Shown here: positions 45,261 through 53,539 of the stretch, one piece after another
Layout: each line of letters begins with the position of its first letter
Position numbering within the stretch: the first letter of the stretch is position 1
NCBI RefSeq assembly: GCF_037992945.1
Contig: NZ_CP150304.1
Span: forward strand, 3,475,501 to 3,539,500
Origin: Peribacillus sp. FSL E2-0218
GTDB lineage: Bacteria; Bacillota; Bacilli; Bacillales; DSM-1321
DNA length: 64,000 nt
Reading direction: 5' to 3'
The notes under the pieces: model-generated
Told to the model about the DNA's origin: nothing
What the model saw: the letters and a program-made list of their open reading frames with translations, nothing else
The model's database searches: none
Translations under genes and position numbers: made by a program

Positions 45261-45551
45261 TTATGCTTCTTGTGCAACTGGATATACGCTTACTTTTTTA
45301 CGGTCACGTCCAAAACGTTCGAATTTAACAACACCGTCTACCTTAGCGTATAGAGTATCGTCTCCACCACGGCCTACATTCTCACCTGGATAGATTTTCG
45401 TTCCGCGTTGACGGTAAAGGATAGAACCACCAGATACGAATTGACCGTCTGCACGTTTAGCGCCAAGACGCTTAGAGATTGAGTCACGTCCGTTCTTTGT
45501 AGAACCTACTCCTTTTTTCGAAGCGAAGAACTGAAGATTTAATCTTAACAT
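45261..45551 (-). CDS. rpmA: 50S ribosomal protein L27
   Basis: 96 aa. It has the Firmicute N-terminal extension MLRLNLQFF before ASKKGVGSTKNGRDS; the extension is removed after FF by the protease Prp, whose gene is immediately upstream. AGGAGGTGGAACAA precedes the ATG at 45551. It is the third gene of rplU-prp-rpmA. Confidence 0.97.
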   Translation of the reverse strand: MLRLNLQFFASKKGVGSTKNGRDSISKRLGAKRADGQFVSGGSILYRQRGTKIYPGENVGRGGDDTLYAKVDGVVKFERFGRDRKKVSVYPVAQEA

Positions 45552-45563
45552 TTGTTCCACCTC

Positions 45564-45896
45564 CTATTGGTTGAGGATAATTTTCATGTATTTACCATAA
45601 TCACGTTCGATGGTTTGCAGCGATACGAGCATGCCGTTCAAAAGCAGCTGGACCTTCTCTTCGGATTCCGGTGAAAGATTCCCCGGGATGACGCAGCGAA
45701 GATAGCCGCCTTCTCTTCCTTGCTCGATCTCAGGCTCCACGTCCGTTAAGGACATGATTGCATTGACTGCCCCGAAGGATACAGCCGATACACCTGCACA
45801 AACGATATCAGAACCTTTTTTAGCAAAATTGGCATGTCCGCTTAAGGTGAACGAAGCAATTCGTTCCTGCGGAGCATTAAAGACAACTTTAATCAT
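45564..45896 (-). CDS. prp: Ribosomal-processing cysteine protease Prp
   Basis: 110 aa. The catalytic dyad is His21 and Cys33 (LSGHANFAKKGSDIVCAGVS). It cleaves the L27 N-terminal extension, which is present here. It lies between rplU and rpmA in the usual Firmicute order. Confidence 0.95.
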   Translation of the reverse strand: MIKVVFNAPQERIASFTLSGHANFAKKGSDIVCAGVSAVSFGAVNAIMSLTDVEPEIEQGREGGYLRCVIPGNLSPESEEKVQLLLNGMLVSLQTIERDYGKYMKIILNQ

Positions 45897-45909
45897 CTAG
45901 AATCAGCCC

Positions 45910-46218
45910 TTACGCGTTGATTGCTTCGATAACAACTTTTGTGTATGGTTGACGATGACCTTGTTTTTTACGATTGTTTTTCTTCGCTTTGTATTTGAAA
46001 ACAGTGATTTTCTTTTGCTTCCCTTGTTTTTCGACAGTACCTGTTACAGTAGCGCCTTCAACTAGTGGAGCACCGACTTTCACGTCTTCGCCACCTACGA
46101 ATAAAACTTTGTCAAATGTAACAGTTTCGCCTGCTTCTGCGTTTAATTTTTCAATGTAAACCGCTTCGCCAGCTGCTACTTTAATTTGTTTACCGCCAGT
46201 TTCGATAATTGCGTACAT
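45910..46218 (-). CDS. rplU: 50S ribosomal protein L21
   Basis: 102 aa, MYAIIETGGKQIKVAAGEAV at the N-terminus and HRQPYTKVVIEAI at the end, of normal length. It binds 23S rRNA near L20. First gene of the rplU-prp-rpmA operon, preceded by a structured leader. Confidence 0.97.
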   Translation of the reverse strand: MYAIIETGGKQIKVAAGEAVYIEKLNAEAGETVTFDKVLFVGGEDVKVGAPLVEGATVTGTVEKQGKQKKITVFKYKAKKNNRKKQGHRQPYTKVVIEAINA

Positions 46219-46330
46219 ACTTGCACCTCCTTGAATGTCTCAGACTCGCCAATCACAGGCGTCTTGCCTGAAAGGCAAAAGCTTGGGACCTGTTGTTGAG
46301 CGGTTGTAGCACGGGTGCTACAAACATAAC
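46219..46330 (-). promoter_or_regulatory. L21 leader (ribosomal protein autoregulatory element)
   Basis: The 5' untranslated region folds a perfect TTGTAGCAC / GTGCTACAA hairpin, then a GCCTTTCAGGC hairpin, then the ribosome site AGGAGGTG. Location and pattern correspond to the Bacillus L21 leader family, thought to bind L21 for feedback control. Confidence 0.75.
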
Positions 46331-46336
46331 AGTAAA

Positions 46337-46366
46337 ATCCTATCATGAAACCGGAATGCCTGTCAA
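46337..46366 (-). promoter_or_regulatory. Sigma-A promoter of rplU-prp-rpmA
   Basis: TTGACA (46361-46366), 18-nt spacer, TAGGAT (46337-46342). Confidence 0.78.
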
Positions 46367-46390
46367 TATATTTGTAGAAATTCTCTCCCG

Positions 46391-47863
46391 TCATTCGATG
46401 GCGCCGCTGATTTCCTTCATGCTTCCAAAGCGCTTGATGGAATAGGCATTCATGGAGCCGGGGATAAATGATAGGAATACCCTTTTGCCGATCAATTCCT
46501 CCAACGTCTGCCTGTACGATTCTTTTTCACCGAGCAGCACGTCCGCCACCGCCTTACTTGCCTCGACCCAGACCGCTTCATCATCGGTCTTGCGGTGCTC
46601 CAGCAGTTCACGCTCCAGCCGGAAGGCTACGGTTTCCGGGCTCTCGATTTTCCCGCTTCCACTGCAAACCGGGCAAGGAACCGTCATCAATTCGCTTAAA
46701 GACGGCGAGGTTCTCTTTCTTGTCACTTGGAGGATGCCCAGTTCAGTAAAGCCGATGACCTGTACCCGCTTCTCATCCTTTGCCGTCTCCTTTTTAACGA
46801 TATCGATGATTTCCTGCTCGTGGCGCGATTGAGCCATATTGATGAAGTCGATCAAAATGATTCCGCTGATATTCCTAAGCCTTACCTGGCGGGCGATCTC
46901 TTTCGCCGCCGCCTGATTCACGGCAAACAAGGTTGCCTCCTTGGCCACTTTTCCGGTGAACTTGCCTGAATTGACATCGATGACCGTGAATGCTTCCGTT
47001 TCTTCAAAGATTAAATAACCGCCATTATCAAGCCAAACGATTTTCTTGCTCAATTTTTCCACTTGCGCTTCCATATTCGCTTCGGAAAAAATATTTTGCG
47101 GACCGGGTGCCTGGGATATTTCCCATCCCTTCTCATTTTCCTCTACCCATTTACTCAATGCGCGGCAGGCTGCTGAATCATCGACGACAAGCTGGCCGAC
47201 TGCCGTTCGGGACATTTCATTCATGATCATCTCCAAAAACTTATCCCTCGCAAGCAGCAGTGCCGGAGCCTTGAGGGAGGCAGCCTTCCTTTCAAGTCCT
47301 TGATACTGCTCACGCAATGAAGTCAGCCTTTCCAGGAAGACCGCTTCACTCTCGTTCTCCATCGAGGTGCGTACGATCAATCCCTCATCAGGATTTTTGT
47401 TTTGCAGGGCTGTTTCCCGCCACTGCATTTGCAGGTGCTCGTTTTTGAATTTCTTGGACACGCCGACATAATCGATTCCATGTATGTATACGAGGGATTC
47501 TGTGGAAAACTCGATCAGCCCCGTCAATTTAGCTCCTTTTGTACCTGTCTCATCACGGCTTACCTGAACGAGCAGCTTTTCTCCCTGACGGACAAATTGA
47601 CCGATGGCCGCTTTTCCTTCAACGTTTTTTGTCAGTTGGAAGGAAGGGAGCTCGTCTCGATGCAAGAAGCCATTCTTCTCTGCCCCATAATCAATGAAGG
47701 CCGCATCCATACCGGGCAATACCTTCGTCACTTTCCCAAGATAAATGTTACCGACCGTACTGCGGTGGTGATCAGGCGTAATGACAAGCTGGCGTAGTAC
47801 CTCATTCTCCAATACGGCGACTCTTTTTTCGCGTGAAGCCAGGTTGGCAATCATCTTTTTCAT
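46391..47863 (-). CDS. rng: Ribonuclease G (RNase E/G family)
   Basis: 490 aa endoribonuclease. S1 domain near the N-terminus (GNIYLGKVTKVLPGMDAAFI), the 5'-sensor/RNase H-like region, the catalytic metal-binding LIFEETEAFTVIDVNSGKF and IILIDFINM, and the zinc-link cysteines CPVCSGSG are present. B. subtilis 168 lacks this family, relying on RNase Y and J, so its presence separates this organism. ATG at 47863 follows GAGGAGAGG; the frame opens 13 codons earlier. Between spoIVFB and rplU. Confidence 0.93.
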   Translation of the reverse strand: MKKMIANLASREKRVAVLENEVLRQLVITPDHHRSTVGNIYLGKVTKVLPGMDAAFIDYGAEKNGFLHRDELPSFQLTKNVEGKAAIGQFVRQGEKLLVQVSRDETGTKGAKLTGLIEFSTESLVYIHGIDYVGVSKKFKNEHLQMQWRETALQNKNPDEGLIVRTSMENESEAVFLERLTSLREQYQGLERKAASLKAPALLLARDKFLEMIMNEMSRTAVGQLVVDDSAACRALSKWVEENEKGWEISQAPGPQNIFSEANMEAQVEKLSKKIVWLDNGGYLIFEETEAFTVIDVNSGKFTGKVAKEATLFAVNQAAAKEIARQVRLRNISGIILIDFINMAQSRHEQEIIDIVKKETAKDEKRVQVIGFTELGILQVTRKRTSPSLSELMTVPCPVCSGSGKIESPETVAFRLERELLEHRKTDDEAVWVEASKAVADVLLGEKESYRQTLEELIGKRVFLSFIPGSMNAYSIKRFGSMKEISGAIE

Positions 47864-47904
47864 TAAAAAAATCCTCTCCTCAATTTGAAGAAAGGATAAC
47901 ATAT

Positions 47905-48771
47905 TTAATAAGAATATAATAGGTCACCGATTTTCCCATTTGTCATTTTCTCGGAAAAATAAGCATGAAGGATTTCCGTTTCATCCAAAGAGCCGCTCTC
48001 CTTGCCGTTTTTCATGATGATGACGGGATGTTTGCACCCTCGTTGAAACAGTTCCAACACTTTATAAATCGGTTCTTGTGCATCCACCAAAATGGGCTTC
48101 AATTTCGCCAAGTCATTCGTATGCCCGTAATGGCGCTGCAGGAGGAAGCGGATAAATGCATAATAGCGCTGCCGCCATTCCATCACGAGTGAGAGACTGA
48201 TGAAAAAGACGATGAGCCAAATATTCAAATTGAGCGGATCAAGAATGAGCCAGGTCAAAAAAGCCACGACAGCGAATGCTGCCGAAAAATGAAGTGTATG
48301 CTTCTGGGCTTCAAGAAAGGTGCAATAAAGCGAAATACCTATGAATAGCAGCCGCCCCCCGTCCAAGGGCCAAATCGGCAGCAAATTAAACGCCAGCAGC
48401 ATCAAGTTCATATACAAAAAGGGCTGATACAGCTCCTGGGAAATAAAAGAAAAGAAATAGAGCAAAAAAGCTGCACCAATAAGCCAAACATGCTGAAGCG
48501 GACCGGCAAGCACAACCGCCAAATCCTCCTTCAAACTTTTATTGCCATACTCCTCCGTCTCGACAGCCCCCCCGAAAGGAAGCAGCTGGATGGATTTTAT
48601 CCGCCATTTAAAGTGCTGAGCACAGACGGCATGCCCCATTTCATGAATGAAGACGATGAGCAGCAGCATCAGCACTTCCACGAAATGGGCAGTGAGGATG
48701 GCAACGCCAATCACGAACCACAATGTCGGATGCACCCTGATCTTAAACAGCAATTTCCCATATTCACTCAA
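47905..48771 (-). CDS. spoIVFB: Pro-sigma-K processing metalloprotease SpoIVFB
   Basis: 288 aa site-2 protease. Zinc motif HEMGH at residues 43-47 within a membrane helix, and LDGGR (third ligand) after PLLPIW-type hydrophobics, six membrane spans in all. A C-terminal CBS domain binds ATP. It cleaves pro-sigma-K in the mother cell. The start overlaps spoIVFA by 8 nt. Its upstream inhibitor BofC is encoded at 29.1 kb. Confidence 0.94.
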   Translation of the reverse strand: MSEYGKLLFKIRVHPTLWFVIGVAILTAHFVEVLMLLLIVFIHEMGHAVCAQHFKWRIKSIQLLPFGGAVETEEYGNKSLKEDLAVVLAGPLQHVWLIGAAFLLYFFSFISQELYQPFLYMNLMLLAFNLLPIWPLDGGRLLFIGISLYCTFLEAQKHTLHFSAAFAVVAFLTWLILDPLNLNIWLIVFFISLSLVMEWRQRYYAFIRFLLQRHYGHTNDLAKLKPILVDAQEPIYKVLELFQRGCKHPVIIMKNGKESGSLDETEILHAYFSEKMTNGKIGDLLYSY

Positions 48772-49510
48772 ATTGAATCACCTTTTTAGGATTGACGAAA
48801 GCGTCATTTTCTTTGATCGCTAAATAAAACCTGCCCTTGGATCCGTCTTCACTGACTGTAACCTGTCCTACTTCATTGCCCTTTTTAACAAATTCGTACA
48901 GCTTCACATCAATCTCTTTCAGCTGCCCGTACCAGGATTCACTTTGATTGGCATGCTGGATGACGACCGTCTTCCCTATCCCCTCCTTTTCACCGGCAAA
49001 AATGACTACGCCCTCATTGACTGCCTCCACCTTGGAGCCTTTGCTCGTTTCCAGGATGATCCCCTCACCGTTCGTCTCGAAAGTTTGGGTGATCTTGCCT
49101 GAGGCAGGCATCGCATATTCCTTCGTGTCAACCGTTTCCTTATCCGCTTCCTTTGGCAAAAAAGCGATCGGTTTGCCAAACGCATTTTCGTACCAATTGG
49201 AGATGGAAGCGAATTGGAATTCCTTGCTCATGTTTTCCGTGACAAAGCTCCTGGCAGGCTCCAGCCGTGCCGAAGGATGTTTGAACATCACCGCGATGAT
49301 CAGGAACAGGCAGACACTGACAAGTATTTTAAAGAAGAAATATTCTTTCCTGAAAAGCGGATGATCTTTTTCCGAATATCCGTTAAAAGAATCAACACCA
49401 TACGATTCATCATTGTTGATCTCCGTCCAACTGCCGTTTCCAACTGGACTTTCATTAACCTTGCGTCTCTTGGCGATGCGATTGCGGATATCTTTCCTGC
49501 GATCATCCAT
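48764..49510 (-). CDS. spoIVFA: Stage IV sporulation protein FA (SpoIVFA)
   Basis: 248 aa. A basic, charged N-terminus (MDDRRKDIRNRIAKRRK), one membrane helix (FKILVSVCLFLIIAVMF) and a C-terminal degenerate M23 peptidase-like domain (SGKITQTFETNGEGIILETS). It holds SpoIVFB and BofC in a complex and keeps SpoIVFB inactive until SpoIVB acts. First gene of spoIVFA-spoIVFB. Confidence 0.92.
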   Translation of the reverse strand: MDDRRKDIRNRIAKRRKVNESPVGNGSWTEINNDESYGVDSFNGYSEKDHPLFRKEYFFFKILVSVCLFLIIAVMFKHPSARLEPARSFVTENMSKEFQFASISNWYENAFGKPIAFLPKEADKETVDTKEYAMPASGKITQTFETNGEGIILETSKGSKVEAVNEGVVIFAGEKEGIGKTVVIQHANQSESWYGQLKEIDVKLYEFVKKGNEVGQVTVSEDGSKGRFYLAIKENDAFVNPKKVIQFE

Positions 49511-49694
49511 AAAGGATCCCCCCTGCTTTAAAAAGCGCTATATTACAGCGTATGAGCAACTTGTCCAGACTATGACCGAGAAAAGATGTTGGAAATAAAA
49601 TAAATATCGCACCTGTAAATCGAGCAAAAAGCCATGAAATCCAAAGGATTTTCGCATCGATTGATGAATTCGGATAAATGAGGGAAAAATCCAA

Positions 49695-49724
49695 TTGATA
49701 TTGTTCCCTGAAATTTGTTATAAT
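49695..49724 (+). promoter_or_regulatory. Sigma-A promoter of the yabR-like gene
   Basis: TTGATA (49695-49700), an 18-nt spacer and a perfect TATAAT (49719-49724), with the start codon at 49763 behind GAGGGGGAAC. Confidence 0.78.
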
Positions 49725-49762
49725 AAAGTGGTTTTAACATTATTGAGGGGGAACATTTTTTT

Positions 49763-50206
49763 ATGTCAATCGAAATAGGCAGCAAAGTACAAGGTAAAGT
49801 AACAGGTATCACTAATTTTGGAGCATTTGTAGAATTACCAGGAGGCTCGACAGGTCTTGTGCATATCAGTGAGGTAGCAGATAGCTATGTAAAAGACGTC
49901 AATGACCATCTTAAAGTAGGCGACCAAATTGAAGTAAAAGTGATTAGTGAGAAAGACGGAAAAACTGCCTTGTCCATCAAAAAGGCTATAGATAGACCCG
50001 AAGGGCAAACCTCTTCTTATACCAAACGCCCACCACGCCAAGGGGATAGCCGTTCTAAAGATTTTCGTTCAAAAGGTAACTTCCAACCAAAGGAAAATTT
50101 CGAAGATAAAATGGTTCGCTTCTTAAAGACTAGTGAAGAAAATTTATCGACTCTTAAACGCAGCACCGAATCGAAACGCGGCGGCAGAGGCGGCAGACGC
50201 GGATAA
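49763..50206 (+). CDS. S1-domain RNA-binding protein, YabR-like
   Basis: 147 aa. The S1 domain at residues 1-74 (MSIEIGSKVQGKVTGITNFG, LVHISEVADSYVKDVNDHLK) is followed by a basic, disordered tail ending KRGGRGGRRG. The pattern is that of B. subtilis YabR, which lies next to divIC, far from minD. This gene is on the opposite strand between spoIVFA and minD, has its own strong promoter and terminator, and is probably a paralogue or a relocated copy. It presumably binds RNA or ribosomes. Confidence 0.88.
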   Translation: MSIEIGSKVQGKVTGITNFGAFVELPGGSTGLVHISEVADSYVKDVNDHLKVGDQIEVKVISEKDGKTALSIKKAIDRPEGQTSSYTKRPPRQGDSRSKDFRSKGNFQPKENFEDKMVRFLKTSEENLSTLKRSTESKRGGRGGRRG

Positions 50207-50223
50207 CCTATCTGCATATAGAC

Positions 50224-50255
50224 AAGGCAAGCCAAAACCATGGCTTGCCTTTTTT
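50224..50255 (+). terminator. Intrinsic terminator after the yabR-like gene
   Basis: AGGCAAGCC / GGCTTGCCT stem with TTTTTT tail. Confidence 0.88.
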
Positions 50256-50270
50256 ATGTATTCGAAAAGC

Positions 50271-50302
50271 AAAAAAAAGCGGGGCATCAAATGCTCCCGC
50301 TT
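50271..50302 (-). terminator. Intrinsic terminator after minD
   Basis: Minus-strand stem AAGCGGGAGCAT / ATGCCCCGCTT followed by TTTTTTTT, about 80 nt past the minD stop. Confidence 0.85.
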
Positions 50303-50379
50303 CCATTGAATTTGTTTGACTCCAAGGGCTTGGCCCCTTACTTTTCAGACGATCCAAATAGAGTCACGGAAAAGGGAAT

Positions 50380-51183
50380 TCACCGTACGCTAAAGAACTT
50401 TTTCAATTTGGACATGAAGCCCTTCGGTTCGCCGCCGATTGGCGACAAAGGCACGGATTCACCAAGAATCCTGCGGGCTATGTTCCGATAGGCAAGCGAG
50501 ACTCTATTGTCTGGATTATAGGCAATTGGTTCCTTTTTATTCGCTGCCACAATGACCTGGTCATCGTCAGGAATGACACCAATCAAATCAATTTTTAGAA
50601 AATCGGTAACGCCATCGATATCCATTTCTTCATCTTCATGAAGCAAATGGCCGCGTATCCGGTTGATGATCAATTGGGGCGGCTCAATTTGCTCTTCTTT
50701 TTCCAGCAGGCCAATGATGCGGTCTGCATCCCTGACAGCGGGTCTCTCGGCAGTCGTCACGATGATCGCCTTGTCTGCCCCGGCGATGGCATTCCTGAAG
50801 CCCTGCTCTATGCCTGCTGGGCAGTCAATGAGGATATAATCATAGTCCGGCTTCATGTCGCTGATGAGTTTCTTCATCTGCTCTTCATTCACCGCTGATT
50901 TATCACTATTTTGCGGAGCCGGAAGCAAATAAAGCAAATCCTCGAAATGTTTATCTTTAATAAGCGCTTGATGTATCTTACAGCGCCCTTCGACCACATC
51001 GACCAAATCATAGATGATCCGGTTTTCCAACCCCATGATCACATCCAAGTTCCGCAGACCGATATCCGTATCAATCAAGCAAACCTTTTTGCCTAGAAGA
51101 GCTAAAGATGTTCCCAAATTGGCGGAGGTGGTCGTTTTCCCGACACCACCCTTACCGGATGTTATAACTATTGCCTCTCCCAC
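50380..51183 (-). CDS. minD: Septum site-determining ATPase MinD
   Basis: 267 aa deviant-Walker ATPase. P-loop GKGGVGKTTTSANLG near residues 10-24, DTDIGLRNLDVIMGLE, and the C-terminal amphipathic membrane-targeting helix FMSKLKKFFSVR. It recruits MinC to the membrane to block division near poles. 2 nt after minC, so cotranscribed. Confidence 0.97.
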   Translation of the reverse strand: MGEAIVITSGKGGVGKTTTSANLGTSLALLGKKVCLIDTDIGLRNLDVIMGLENRIIYDLVDVVEGRCKIHQALIKDKHFEDLLYLLPAPQNSDKSAVNEEQMKKLISDMKPDYDYILIDCPAGIEQGFRNAIAGADKAIIVTTAERPAVRDADRIIGLLEKEEQIEPPQLIINRIRGHLLHEDEEMDIDGVTDFLKIDLIGVIPDDDQVIVAANKKEPIAYNPDNRVSLAYRNIARRILGESVPLSPIGGEPKGFMSKLKKFFSVR

Positions 51184-51185
51184 GA

Positions 51186-51869
51186 TTAGAGACCCCCTTC
51201 TAATCTATTTAAATTAGGTCTATATTTCTTTAAAACTTGCAGTTTGTCGATAATGATATTTTCATCATCATCCATGAAGGCACATTCCAAATCATGCCCC
51301 CATTTCGTATATTCATCAGGAGATAAATTGACTTGTCCGGCAATGCGGAGCTGGGCAGGCTTCATGACCGAGGCCGCTATTATGGCCTCATTATTCCCCT
51401 TGTAACCGGCATGGGCTATTCCCCTTAGCTGCCCCATTACATATATGCTGCCACCGGCACGTACCGTTCCATCAGGATTGACATCCCCGATCAGGAGTAA
51501 ATCCCCGGGAACTTCAAAAACCTGTCCAGATCTTATCACCTTGGTCACGGTCGTCACTTGGTTTTCGTCTTTCCAGCGGTTCGCTTCATCCTTTGTCAGG
51601 ACATTCGAAATCATCTCATCTACGAAAAGCTTCTTTTTTTTGTGGATGACCTCTTTAATCATTTCTTCTTGTTTTTCATCAAGATAGCGGTTCCCTGTAT
51701 GTACTTTAACGGAAATGGACGGGTCATTTTCTTGAAACTGATAGTTTGCCGAAAGCTTCACTTCTAACTCTTTCAATAATTCGGAAAATGAGCAAGAATC
51801 ATCGAGATGAAGCATAAACCCGTCTTTTGTTCCCTTAATCATGACATTTTGCTGAATTCTTTTATTCAT
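51186..51869 (-). CDS. minC: Septum site-determining protein MinC
   Basis: 227 aa FtsZ inhibitor. An N-terminal domain (GFMLHLDDSCSFSELLKELE) is followed by the beta-helical C-terminal domain (GDVNPDGTVRAGGSIYVMGQ, LRGIAHAGYKGNNEAIIAA) that dimerises and binds MinD. GAGGTGAAAC precedes the ATG. First of minC-minD and last of the mreBCD-min region. Confidence 0.95.
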   Translation of the reverse strand: MNKRIQQNVMIKGTKDGFMLHLDDSCSFSELLKELEVKLSANYQFQENDPSISVKVHTGNRYLDEKQEEMIKEVIHKKKKLFVDEMISNVLTKDEANRWKDENQVTTVTKVIRSGQVFEVPGDLLLIGDVNPDGTVRAGGSIYVMGQLRGIAHAGYKGNNEAIIAASVMKPAQLRIAGQVNLSPDEYTKWGHDLECAFMDDDENIIIDKLQVLKKYRPNLNRLEGGL

Positions 51870-51984
51870 GACGTTTGTTTCACCTCAATGAAATATAATT
51901 CGACATAGGAAAACAATTTTCCTTTTTCTACGTCCTCGGAAAAGAGAAAATACAATTCCGACCTGCTCTTCGGACATTGAAACG

Positions 51985-52503
51985 TTATTCCGCGTCTCCT
52001 TGCAAATCAAGCTTTTCGAATATTCTCTTTAAAGGATAGCAGCTGACGATAATGAATACGAGATTCAATAACAAGGTCGGCAGCAATCTCCTCTCCGCGA
52101 ATTCACCGAATGGCATATCGGCGAACGAAAGGATGGTATTCATCTGAAAGATGACCAGCTCCAAAACGGCCGTGAATAAAAAAGCCGTCAGACAGGCAAT
52201 CAATATATTATTTTGCAGGATTTTCATGCATTTTGAAATCAAGTAGGCAAGAAAAGGAAGCAGGAACATATAGATTCCCAGGATTTCCGTATACACGACA
52301 TCATAGGTCAATCCAAGGATGGCTCCATAAAGCATGCCCATTTTCCTGGAACCGTACATGGTCAGGAAAAAGATGAAAATCATCATAAAATGGGGAACGA
52401 GGATTTTATCGTCCCCGAACGTATCTCCAGCAAACAGCTGCGCAAAGATGCTTTCAAAAACGAAAAAAATCAGGGCTATAAAAGAAAGGATGAATTGTTT
52501 CAC
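51985..52503 (-). CDS. mreD: Rod shape-determining protein MreD
   Basis: 172 aa with five predicted membrane spans. LGLTYDVVYTEILGIYMFLL is typical of the family. Part of the Rod complex for lateral wall synthesis. The start overlaps mreC by 4 nt (ATGA). Confidence 0.92.
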   Translation of the reverse strand: MKQFILSFIALIFFVFESIFAQLFAGDTFGDDKILVPHFMMIFIFFLTMYGSRKMGMLYGAILGLTYDVVYTEILGIYMFLLPFLAYLISKCMKILQNNILIACLTAFLFTAVLELVIFQMNTILSFADMPFGEFAERRLLPTLLLNLVFIIVSCYPLKRIFEKLDLQGDAE

Positions 52504-53372
52504 TCCACTTCATCCTCCCCATCACTTTCATCCGCTACCCCGCCAACTTCACGCTGAACGACCATAACATTATTTATATCGTATAAATCCGTGGCAGGTT
52601 CAATATATGCAGTCTGGTTCAATCCATATTGATCCACTTTGACATCAACCACTTTTCCGATCAAAAGGCCTTTTGGGAAGATCCCGCCATAACCGGAAGT
52701 GATGACCGTCGAATCCTTCTTGATTTTTTTATCATATGGAATCCGTTTCATTAACAAAAGGTTCCTTTTATCATCGAATCCTTCAATCAAACCGTATGCC
52801 TTATCATCACCTTGAACGATGGCCGAAACACGGTTGGCTTTATCGATCGAACTTAAGAGCTGAACCGAAGCCGTGAAATCAGTCGCGGATTTGACCTTGC
52901 CTACGAGCACATTGGACTTGATGACGGCCATATTTTTTTCTACCCCATTACGCTTTCCTTTATTGATCGTCAGCATCTCATTCCAACGGTCAGGATTACG
53001 GCCGATGACCGTCGATTGAATCGATGAATACTTCCGCAGGTCATCTTCTTTTTTGAGGTTATCGCGAAATTCATCATTTTCTTCTTTTAAATCCTGTACC
53101 TGGGTTTTCAATAATACATATTCATCCAGGCGGGCCTTCAATTTTTTGTTTTCATCGTATGTATGTTGAAGGTCCTTTAAGCCCCCTACAAATCCTGTTA
53201 TACCCGATACTGGCTTATTAAACACATTCCCAACCCAGCCTGTCGTATCTTTCAGGAATTGCTCCGGCCATGTCAACTCTTCTCTTTCCTTTAAGGAAAA
53301 ACCGATCAATGCCACGAGAACGATGATACTAACGAGCAAGAGAAGGAGCTTTTTATTAAAAAACTGTGGCAT
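52500..53372 (-). CDS. mreC: Rod shape-determining protein MreC
   Basis: 290 aa. One N-terminal membrane helix (KLLLLLVSIIVLVALIGFSL), a coiled coil (LKARLDEYVLLKTQVQDLKE) and an extracellular beta-barrel domain with DRWNEMLTINKGKRNGVEKN. It links MreB inside to the wall synthases outside. ATG at 53372 follows GAGGTGCAATTACC; the longer frame is ten codons more. Confidence 0.94.
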   Translation of the reverse strand: MPQFFNKKLLLLLVSIIVLVALIGFSLKEREELTWPEQFLKDTTGWVGNVFNKPVSGITGFVGGLKDLQHTYDENKKLKARLDEYVLLKTQVQDLKEENDEFRDNLKKEDDLRKYSSIQSTVIGRNPDRWNEMLTINKGKRNGVEKNMAVIKSNVLVGKVKSATDFTASVQLLSSIDKANRVSAIVQGDDKAYGLIEGFDDKRNLLLMKRIPYDKKIKKDSTVITSGYGGIFPKGLLIGKVVDVKVDQYGLNQTAYIEPATDLYDINNVMVVQREVGGVADESDGEDEVE

Positions 53373-53480
53373 GGTAATTGCACCTCTATATCTTAATATC
53401 ATATCTTACTATCTTTATACTTCACTCTTATAAATCTTGCATGTGCTGCCTGTACTGGTCATACCCAGCTTGAACATAAG

Positions 53481-53521
53481 AAAAACCGGCTCAAAATTGC
53501 AACCTTTTGTTGAGCCGGCTC
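53481..53521 (-). terminator. Terminator between mreB and mreC
   Basis: Minus-strand stem CCGGCTCAA / TTGAGCCGG with a roughly 17-nt loop and TTTTTC tail. It may lower mreCD-minCD relative to mreB. Confidence 0.8.
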
Positions 53522-53539
53522 CTATTTGAGAAGTTATGC

